Positions 6,537 to 12,369 of a stretch of 12,369 nt of DNA are shown one piece after another. The translations under genes and the position numbers were made by a program. Under the pieces are notes generated by a model. The model was not told where the DNA came from and searched no databases. It worked only from the letters and a program-made list of their open reading frames with translations. Source of the stretch: Legionellales bacterium UBA5158 (GTDB lineage: Bacteria > Pseudomonadota > Gammaproteobacteria > DSM-16500). Position 1 is the first letter of the stretch; each line of letters opens with the position of its first letter. Location: positions 1 to 12,369 of the forward strand of contig DHXK01000070.1 of NCBI GenBank assembly GCA_002413665.1, in the 5' to 3' direction.

Positions 6537-8006
6537 ATGCATGCATTCAAGAATATTTTGTTAGGCCTGATCATTAGTATAGGCAGTTCTCCTATTTCGA
6601 TATACGCAGCAAACAATACAATCGATATAAAAAATGAAATTGCGCTACTCAAAAATAAAATTCAAGAATTGGAAATACATATAGCTTCTGCAGATCAAGC
6701 TAACACTGAGATAATCACTGACAAAGATATTAACAGCTCTCCTTCAAATCCAAACAAAAATATTAGCTCCATTCCTGCTGCATCAAACAAAGATGTTAGC
6801 TCCGCTCCAACTATATCAAGCAAAGACGTTAGCTCTGCTCCTGCCGTACCAAACAAAAAGAAGCTCTCTAAAAAAATTAAGGCAACAAAAAGAAATGAAA
6901 AAACTGTTCGACCCATTTTTATCAGCAATAAATCTTCACAAGTTCTATCACCAGAAATCATTTCCCCCGCTGTGAGCACACCTTTATCTTGGCAGGGGAC
7001 TGATATCACTGCGCTGATTGTAGGTGGTGCAAGTGCTGGATATAGCAAACCCTCTGCTCACAGCGGTTCGTTTAATATTTTAGATTTTAACCCTATTTTT
7101 CTTTTTAGTTATAAAGACTTATTATTTTTACGATCTGCAGTAGACTTTTCACTTGATGATCAAGGCAACACACAAACTGGCCTAAATTATGCAAATCTTA
7201 ATTTATTCTTAAATGACTATGCAACATTTAGTGCTGGTAAGTTTGACAGTGCTCTAGGTTATTTTGGACAAAACCTATCACCTGCTTGGATTAACAAATT
7301 ACCGGAATCTCCCGTTGGATTTAATGATGGCCAAGCAGCTCCGCAAGCTGAAGTCGGGATACAGTTACGCGGTGGTCTTCCATTATGCAACTCTGCGAAA
7401 GCAAACTATGTTGTCTATGTATCCAATGGCTCACAAGGTTTCGTCGACACAACAGATATTACAAATATAGTGATTAATAACATATCCACAGGTGGCTTTA
7501 CCAACAATTATGGTAACTATGTTATAGGCGGAAGACTGGGCTTTTTACCTATCCCTAAGTTAGAAATCGGTATCTCAGCAGCAGAAGGAAAACTAGTATT
7601 ATTTGATATGTCTGACTCTACATCTGTGTTACAAAATGGTCGACATTATAATGCGTTAGGAGCCGACATTTCCTATAAATGGGATAACTTAGATCTGCGA
7701 GCGGAAATTATTCAGCAGCAAATTCGCTCACAAGCTGGAAGCATAGCTCCTCAGTCTGAAAGATGGAAGGCATGGTATCTACAAGCAGCTTATAGATTTC
7801 CATCCACCAAGTGGGAACCTGTTGTACGGTACGGGAAATTCACATCATCTATTGCAAACCAACAACAAGGGCAGTTGACCGCTGGAGTCAATTATTGGTT
7901 TGCACCAAGCATATCAGCACAAGTTGGATATGAAATTAATCATGGACAATCTGGCACAGGCAACAATGTAAATCTTTTCTTGATGCAATTGGTATTTGGC
8001 TTTTAA
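6537..8006 (+). CDS. Outer-membrane beta-barrel (porin-like) protein with coiled coil and repeat linker
   Basis: The 489-residue protein has a signal peptide (1 to about 24, cleavage after SIYA). A short coiled coil (about 28-55, heptads of Ile/Leu with Lys/Glu) is followed by four 11-residue repeats at 64-107, then a basic segment (KKKLSKKIKATKR). From about 150 to the end it shows alternating hydrophobic and polar strands, many Gly and Tyr, and a C-terminal FGF with Phe489, the usual outer-membrane assembly signal. The layout of coiled coil plus 16- to 18-strand-sized barrel resembles trimeric OprO/OprP-type or DUF3573-type porins; I cannot choose between them. The helical N-terminus may trimerise or reach peptidoglycan. 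A diheme cytochrome gene begins 18 bases after its stop, so the two are probably co-transcribed. The solute is unknown. Confidence 0.85.
   Translation: MHAFKNILLGLIISIGSSPISIYAANNTIDIKNEIALLKNKIQELEIHIASADQANTEIITDKDINSSPSNPNKNISSIPAASNKDVSSAPTISSKDVSSAPAVPNKKKLSKKIKATKRNEKTVRPIFISNKSSQVLSPEIISPAVSTPLSWQGTDITALIVGGASAGYSKPSAHSGSFNILDFNPIFLFSYKDLLFLRSAVDFSLDDQGNTQTGLNYANLNLFLNDYATFSAGKFDSALGYFGQNLSPAWINKLPESPVGFNDGQAAPQAEVGIQLRGGLPLCNSAKANYVVYVSNGSQGFVDTTDITNIVINNISTGGFTNNYGNYVIGGRLGFLPIPKLEIGISAAEGKLVLFDMSDSTSVLQNGRHYNALGADISYKWDNLDLRAEIIQQQIRSQAGSIAPQSERWKAWYLQAAYRFPSTKWEPVVRYGKFTSSIANQQQGQLTAGVNYWFAPSISAQVGYEINHGQSGTGNNVNLFLMQLVFGF
6726..6857 (+). repeat. Four tandem 33-bp repeats inside the porin gene
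   Basis: Four in-phase copies encode DINSSPSNPNK, NISSIPAASNK, DVSSAPTISSK and DVSSAPAVPNK. The conserved core is [DN]-[IV]-x-S-x-P-x(4)-K, with SS at positions 3-4 in the last three copies. The final two copies are the most alike. The Ser/Pro/Asn composition implies a flexible spacer between the coiled coil and the barrel. Copy number could vary between strains. Confidence 0.8.
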
Positions 8007-8024
8007 CGAAAAAGGAATCAATCT

Positions 8025-8723
8025 ATGCAACATAATAATCGAGTGAAATTATTATCAGGGCTAGCTGGAATATTATTGTTTAATGGATTTATCCCAAACT
8101 ATGCTTACGCAGATAATCCAAATAACTCTGGCAGTGCAGCAAATGGCTCAAAAGTATGGGCTGACAATTGCGCGCGCTGTCATAACTATCGAGCACCTAC
8201 AGAATTTTCTGCCAAACAATCGCGCGTCATTATGGATCACATGCGCGTACAAGCAGGGTTAACCGGTCAAGAAGCTCGCGATGCTTATGCTTTTTTAGCA
8301 GCGCAAAGTCCTAACACTCAAGCAGCTAGTGCCACACATGCAGAAAACAAGCCCATTGAAAACACGGCGCCGATAGCACTGACCTCAACAACAATGTCCC
8401 CCAAAAACACAGCCGCGGCCACTAAGAACAAAGCTAAGCCGCAAGATACAAATACAGAAGCTCAATCTGGCAACGCTATTTATAAACAAACCTGCGTAAG
8501 CTGTCATGGAGCTAATGGAAAAGGAGCCATTCCTGGTGTACCTGACTTCACCAGCAAAAATGGGCCGCTTAGCAAAACAGATAGCACCCTCCTTCAACAT
8601 ACTATTAAGGGCTTTCAATCACCTGGCTCATCTATGGCTATGCCAGCCCGAGGTGGGAATTCTAAGCTGACTAATACAGACTTACAAAATACACTGACTT
8701 ATATTCGCCAAAATTTCAGGTAA
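8025..8723 (+). CDS. Periplasmic diheme c-type cytochrome
   Basis: The 232-residue protein begins with a signal peptide (1-29, cleavage after AYA). It has two cytochrome c domains. The first has CARCH at 49-53 and probable Met ligands around 70-73 (IMDHM). The second has CVSCHG at 157-162 and MPARGG with Met206 as the likely axial ligand. They are joined by a low-complexity Ala/Thr/Lys linker (about 95-147). It should carry electrons in the periplasm, between a dehydrogenase or the bc1 complex and a terminal acceptor; the partner is not visible here. AAGGA (8012-8016) lies eight bases before the ATG, inside the 18-base gap after the porin gene, which argues for one transcript. The first domain is short and lacks the usual MP motif, so it may have unusual heme ligation. 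Confidence 0.92.
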   Translation: MQHNNRVKLLSGLAGILLFNGFIPNYAYADNPNNSGSAANGSKVWADNCARCHNYRAPTEFSAKQSRVIMDHMRVQAGLTGQEARDAYAFLAAQSPNTQAASATHAENKPIENTAPIALTSTTMSPKNTAAATKNKAKPQDTNTEAQSGNAIYKQTCVSCHGANGKGAIPGVPDFTSKNGPLSKTDSTLLQHTIKGFQSPGSSMAMPARGGNSKLTNTDLQNTLTYIRQNFR

Positions 8724-8807
8724 ACAGAGCATAGGGCATTAAGATGACTATTCACTTGAAGATTAAATTAAAATCAAGTCATTAAGCGATCACAATGAGG
8801 GTACATA
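8724..8807 (+). other. Spacer before the phosphoketolase-family gene, with a small inverted repeat
   Basis: The 84-base gap holds ACTTGA (8754-8759) and TCAAGT (8774-8779), a 6-bp inverted repeat with an A/T loop. TTGAAG (8756) could be a -35 box, but no good -10 follows at the right distance. GAGG at 8797-8800 is seven bases before the ATG. Read-through from the cytochrome gene is possible. Confidence 0.35.
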
Positions 8808-11162
8808 ATGACGACAGCAAAACAACAGTGGACCCAAGGAATAGGAGCGATAAAACATAATGAAGATACCCAACACTGGGTAAAAAAAATTATTTCACTT
8901 CTACCCAATGCTAACGAAGAATACATTTATACACTATTTGCTGCAGCTGATCGCATTGCGAATGCAGCAATGTGGTTAGTCGTACATCAAACTTATGCAC
9001 GCACTGTAAAAATAAACGGTGAACCTTTACAAGCAGATGATTTCAAAATAAACCCACAAGGACATACAGGCGGCTCTTTAAATATGGCAGTTGCCTATGT
9101 TGGCCATATGTTAGCAAACACATTAACACAAACAACTAGAGCTTGGATGATGGGACAAGGACATTGTGTTTCCGCTATCGATAGCGTGAATTTGCTATTA
9201 AACAATATGCGCCTTGAACATGCTGATTGTTATTCTTTAACAGAGAGTGGTCTAACCCAATTTGTAACAGACTTTTATTCGTATCGTTTGGATTCTCAGG
9301 GTCATCAAGACTCTCCCTTGGGCAGTCATGTCAATGTCAATACAGCTGGGGCCATTTTAGAAGGCGGATATTTAGGGTTTGCTGATTTGCAATATATCCA
9401 TATACCACTACCCGGCGAAACGTTAGTGACATTTTTATCAGATGGCGCTTTTGAAGAACAGCGTGGCTCTGATTGGGCCCCACGATGGTGGCGTGCAGAA
9501 GATTCTGGATTTGCAATTCCAATTATGATTTTTAATGGCAGACGAATAGACCAGCGATCTACTATGGCTCAAGGCAGCGGCTTAGAAGGATTTGTACAAC
9601 ACTTGAAAAATAATTCTTTTGCGCCCAAAGTATTTGATGGCGCTGATCCTGCTGCCTTTGCATGCATGATTTTAGAAGCAGAATATGCTCTCTCAAAAGA
9701 AGATAAAAAATCTTATCCCATTTCGTTACCCTACGGCATTGCAGTCACTGAAAAAGGGGCTGGATTTTATGGCGCAGGAACAAATGCCGCGCATGGATTA
9801 CCCTTAGTTGAAAACCCATACTCAAATTCTGATGCACGTGAAAATTTTAATATTTATTCAAAGAAATTATTTATCCCGCTAATAGAAATATTAAAGAGCC
9901 GTGATCTTTTAAATAATCATACGGAAAACAATAGGCCTAAAGAAAAAGATCATAAAATCGCGAACCGACAAACCGAAATAACTACGCACTGTGATTTACC
10001 CTATCGCGAAATAAACACAAGTTCCCAGATTAGTCCTATGCTAGCAATTGATAAAACATTTTTAGCCTATGTAAAGGCTAACCAAAATTTACGTGTACGC
10101 GTAGGCAACCCCGATGAAATGGTGTCGAATCACATGCAGACAAGCTTGCTGCACTTAAAACATCGCGTAACAGAAATTGAAATGGAAGATGTGGAAGCCA
10201 TAGATGGTAAAGTGATAACAGCTTTAAATGAAGAAGCCGTTGTTTGTGCTTGCTTAGGAAATAAAGCAGGCTTAAATTTAGTGGTTACCTACGAAGCTTT
10301 TGCACCGAAAATGTTAGGTGCCTTACGGCAAGAATTAATTTGGTCTGATCATTTGCTTTCAAAAAAACGCGAGCCTGGCTGGATTTCAGTTCCTTTAATT
10401 TTAACTTCACACACCTATGAAAATGGCAAAAATGAAAGATCACACCAAGACACCTTAATGGCAGAAGCCATGCTAGGAGAACCTGCAGATATATCGCACG
10501 TTTTATTTCCCGCCGATTATAATTCAGCAGTAGCGAGTCTAGATGCTTGCTATAAGACGAAGGGTAATATATTTACATTAATTGTTCCTAAATATGAAAA
10601 AATAAAGGATGTTTTTTCTCAAGAGCAAGCTATCGAATTAATGTTAAATGGTGTGATCAATTTATCAAATTTTCCATTATACTATAATACTCAAGTGATC
10701 TTAACAGCAGTAGGTGCATATCAACTCATCCAAACTTTATTGGCGGCTGAAAGACTAAAAGCTAATAATATTATTGTTGCAGTCAATTATATGTTAGAAC
10801 CGGGAAGATTTCGCGACCCTCGCGGACAACGAGAAAAGCTGACACAAACACTGGAAATAACACGTCAATTATTTTATCCATCAAACATCTTTTCGAGAAT
10901 ATTTGTTAGCCATATTAGACCTGAAGTGATGGCAGGATTAGTTAGACCGTTAGATACAGGTAAGCAAACTATTTTTTTAGGCTACACCAATCATGGAGGA
11001 ACATTAAATACCGAAGGCATGCTATTTGTTAATCGTCAAAATTGGGGGCACATTGTAAGAGCATGCGCTCGTAGCTTAAATATTCTAATAGAAAAATTAT
11101 TAAGTCATTCAGAACTAGAAGCTCTGCATGGAAAAAAGAATCCTCAAGGAATATTATGCTGA
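8808..11162 (+). CDS. Divergent phosphoketolase-family (XFP-like) thiamine-diphosphate enzyme
   Basis: The 784-residue protein is the normal length for phosphoketolases, which split xylulose-5-P or fructose-6-P with phosphate into acetyl-P and an aldose phosphate. Family landmarks in order are GHTGGSLN (His86), GQGH (His119), SDGAFEE (211-217) with Asn243 as the Mg/TPP motif, NAAHGLPL (His329), NPDEMVSN, TYEAF (Glu496, the usual cofactor-activating Glu) and SHQD (His546). Several differ from the textbook enzyme as I recall it: GPGHGGP becomes GQGHCVS, GDGEAETG becomes SDGAFEEQ followed by a Trp/Arg-rich insert (DWAPRWWRAED), and HLNGYKI becomes IFNGRRI. The catalytic His, Asp, Asn and Glu remain, so it is probably active. 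The substrate or acceptor may differ from the classical enzyme. Residues about 360-400 are a polar, low-complexity linker. Similar divergent proteins are, from memory, sometimes labelled xylulose-5-phosphate 3-epimerase in databases. Confidence 0.85.
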   Translation: MTTAKQQWTQGIGAIKHNEDTQHWVKKIISLLPNANEEYIYTLFAAADRIANAAMWLVVHQTYARTVKINGEPLQADDFKINPQGHTGGSLNMAVAYVGHMLANTLTQTTRAWMMGQGHCVSAIDSVNLLLNNMRLEHADCYSLTESGLTQFVTDFYSYRLDSQGHQDSPLGSHVNVNTAGAILEGGYLGFADLQYIHIPLPGETLVTFLSDGAFEEQRGSDWAPRWWRAEDSGFAIPIMIFNGRRIDQRSTMAQGSGLEGFVQHLKNNSFAPKVFDGADPAAFACMILEAEYALSKEDKKSYPISLPYGIAVTEKGAGFYGAGTNAAHGLPLVENPYSNSDARENFNIYSKKLFIPLIEILKSRDLLNNHTENNRPKEKDHKIANRQTEITTHCDLPYREINTSSQISPMLAIDKTFLAYVKANQNLRVRVGNPDEMVSNHMQTSLLHLKHRVTEIEMEDVEAIDGKVITALNEEAVVCACLGNKAGLNLVVTYEAFAPKMLGALRQELIWSDHLLSKKREPGWISVPLILTSHTYENGKNERSHQDTLMAEAMLGEPADISHVLFPADYNSAVASLDACYKTKGNIFTLIVPKYEKIKDVFSQEQAIELMLNGVINLSNFPLYYNTQVILTAVGAYQLIQTLLAAERLKANNIIVAVNYMLEPGRFRDPRGQREKLTQTLEITRQLFYPSNIFSRIFVSHIRPEVMAGLVRPLDTGKQTIFLGYTNHGGTLNTEGMLFVNRQNWGHIVRACARSLNILIEKLLSHSELEALHGKKNPQGILC

Positions 11163-11207
11163 CCCTGACTAACAAGATACAAAAAAGGTATACATCGCTA
11201 TGCATAT

Positions 11208-11476
11208 TTAGGATTTTTTACTTCTGCCATCAAAAACTAGCATGTCTCGCGGCGATAACAATGGCGAATAGATTTCCTCAATACTTTCATCAACAATCAA
11301 CTGATGATGTCTACCTTTAATAAATTCGGTGGGTCCACTTTCATTAGTGATGTCTACCAAAGGAAAAAAAACAGTAAAATAATAAGGTGGCAAACTTATA
11401 TCTAACGAATCTAAATTATCACCCCGTCTTCATGCGATTTATTCACGTAATTCTTATTGTTAGTCAATTTATTCAT
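11208..11476 (-). pseudogene. Phytanoyl-CoA-dioxygenase-like gene remnant, internally deleted
   Basis: A leftward gene starts at ATG 11476 behind AGGAGGTG (11484-11491), a full-consensus ribosome site. It encodes MNKLTNNKNYVNKSHEDGVII and then a stop; the ending resembles the F-x-x-x-G-[FY]-V-V-I opening of PhyH-type Fe(II)/2-oxoglutarate dioxygenases. In the next frame, about 11208-11429 reads PPYYFTVFFPLVDITNESG, then PTEFIKGRHH and SPRDMLVFDGR, which is the core of that fold, before a premature stop. The central HxD iron-ligand region and the C-terminal HRGxxN region are absent. An internal deletion of over a hundred residues with a frame change is the simplest explanation. It lies 21 bases behind a small membrane protein gene and was probably its operon partner. 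Confidence 0.7.
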
Positions 11477-11497
11477 TCCCAAACACCTCCTAAATAA

Positions 11498-11827
11498 TTA
11501 AGCGTGAGGACAAGAAAAACTACCATTACAAAAAATATCATTTAGCGACATATTTACAAGCAATATCGCTATTACAATAATTGGGAGTAAAAATATTAAT
11601 AATGCTTTTTTATAATTTTTTTTCTTGAAACTAATGTATAAAGAAACCGGAACACTCACAAAACATGCAATAGGAAGCGCTAAGGCAGATAAAAACATAC
11701 CCCACACATAAGGATTATTTTCAGAACCGGGGGCATCAAATAAAAAAACTGACGTAATTGCTAATAGTATGGATAAAATACTTATTATGATGAATATCAG
11801 ATTCGCTAAAATAACCAAAACTTTCAT
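11498..11827 (-). CDS. Small three-helix membrane protein, function unknown
   Basis: The 109-residue protein has three strongly hydrophobic segments: about 3-30, 41-66 (LSALALPIACFVSVPVSLYI) and 74-93. The loop after the second contains basic FKKKNYKK, which predicts a cytoplasmic position there and a periplasmic C-terminus ending CNGSFSCPHA, with two cysteines that could pair. GGAG at 11837-11840 is nine bases before the ATG. It is the first gene of a leftward pair with the decayed dioxygenase. No recognisable family; the reading frame, ribosome site and composition support a real gene. Confidence 0.6.
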   Translation of the reverse strand: MKVLVILANLIFIIISILSILLAITSVFLFDAPGSENNPYVWGMFLSALALPIACFVSVPVSLYISFKKKNYKKALLIFLLPIIVIAILLVNMSLNDIFCNGSFSCPHA

Positions 11828-12081
11828 TTGAACAGTCTCCGTCAGACTCTACTAGGGTAGCCTAAGTTTGATCAAAATAAAACCTTATTTTTAAATAGAA
11901 TTAAAATACAAACAAAAAATAAATATCAATAAATTAAATCTGGCTTACTAAACAAATTACACATATTGTAGAATACAATGGACTTATTCTATCAAAACTA
12001 AAACTACAAATAGGAATAGCAATTATTTTTTCGAAAAGCACAAATAAGAAATAGTGACTTCAACATATAAAGGGATACTAT
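11828..12081. other. AT-rich divergent spacer
   Basis: It lies between a leftward and a rightward gene, so promoters in both directions are expected. A possible rightward pair is TTACTA (11945-11950) and TAGAAT (11969-11974), 18 bases apart. The inverted repeat TAGAATA (11969-11975) and TATTCTA (11985-11991) overlaps that -10 and could be an operator. The leader after it would be about 100 bases. Homopolymeric A/T runs make other matches easy by chance. Confidence 0.3.
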
Positions 12082-12369
12082 ATGCGAAGCAATACCATAC
12101 TAAAATACACATCTGATATAACCTACTCTATTTATTCATCGATTTTTAAATCAAACATCACAACTCTTATTGAAAAAAAACATAGATCACGTTCTGATTT
12201 CGCTTCTAATAAAACTGCTAGTTTAGCGGTTCCTGAAACTCCCGAAAAGAAGTTTGTATTTGTTGAAGTTAAGAAGCCTATTCACATAAGTTCAACTTAT
12301 TCCATTAACTCAATGATTAACTCTTTTATGTCACTTGTAGTCACATCAGCATCAGCGGCTGCAGCACCA
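12082..12369 (+). CDS. Start of an unidentified Ser/Thr-rich protein, cut by the window end
   Basis: Ninety-six codons are open to the window edge from ATG 12082, with AAAGGGA just upstream (about 12069-12075) as ribosome site. The visible part is Ser, Thr, Ile and Lys-rich, with a KKFVFVEVKKP segment near the middle. It then turns hydrophobic and small-residue rich (INSMINSFMSLVVTSASAAA) at the edge. There is no N-terminal signal peptide. The late hydrophobic stretch could be the first membrane helix of a longer protein. No family recognised; an effector-like role would be a guess. Confidence 0.5.
   Translation, partial: MRSNTILKYTSDITYSIYSSIFKSNITTLIEKKHRSRSDFASNKTASLAVPETPEKKFVFVEVKKPIHISSTYSINSMINSFMSLVVTSASAAAAP

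Noticed and set aside
6695..7048. Leftward open frame over the porin repeats
   Set aside because: It is a by-product of the tandem repeat on the opposite strand; the porin frame has a signal peptide and terminal Phe.

Overview
The window is AT-rich, compact bacterial DNA. Its content is gammaproteobacterial: a YbhG/YbhF/YbhS-type ABC exporter, a terminal-Phe outer-membrane beta-barrel, and Shine-Dalgarno-led genes. Several features point to a host-associated member of the Legionellales (Legionella, Coxiella, Aquicella or Rickettsiella relatives): orphan small proteins with eukaryote-like composition, decayed phospholipase and dioxygenase genes, and low GC. That placement is inference; no rRNA or tRNA is present to settle it.

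Left part (1-1724): accessory-looking DNA. A decayed reading frame lies at the left edge. It is followed by a small Cys/Gly-rich protein with its own promoter (360-788) and a 14-bp perfect hairpin. Next comes a leftward 128-residue protein (1083-1469) with a poly-proline head joined to what looks like one Myb/SANT-type helical repeat. Palindromes lie in that gene's promoter region, and GTCATCCC-like short repeats lie behind it.

Middle left (1725-4572): a leftward three-gene operon, membrane-fusion protein then ABC ATPase then ABC-2 permease. Both junctions are ATGA stop/start overlaps, and an extended -10 promoter precedes the first gene. It should form an inner-membrane efflux or export pump. 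Divergent from it, 4718-5758 is a complete zinc-dependent medium-chain alcohol dehydrogenase.

Middle (5759-6430): a leftward patatin-like phospholipase pseudogene. It keeps the GxSxG and DGG active-site motifs but is frameshifted and truncated at both ends.

Right-centre (6537-11162): three rightward genes. They are an outer-membrane beta-barrel protein with a coiled coil and a four-copy 11-residue repeat, a diheme periplasmic cytochrome c 18 bases downstream, and a 784-residue phosphoketolase-family enzyme whose TPP site departs from the canonical phosphoketolase motif. The first two are very likely co-transcribed; the third may be.

Right edge (11163-12369): remains of a phytanoyl-CoA-dioxygenase-like gene that still has a consensus ribosome binding site, an upstream small three-helix membrane protein, an AT-rich spacer, and the start of a Ser/Ala-rich protein that runs off the window. 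The strongest candidate for something undescribed is the proline-rich Myb/SANT-like protein. The Cys-rich small protein and the divergent phosphoketolase come next.
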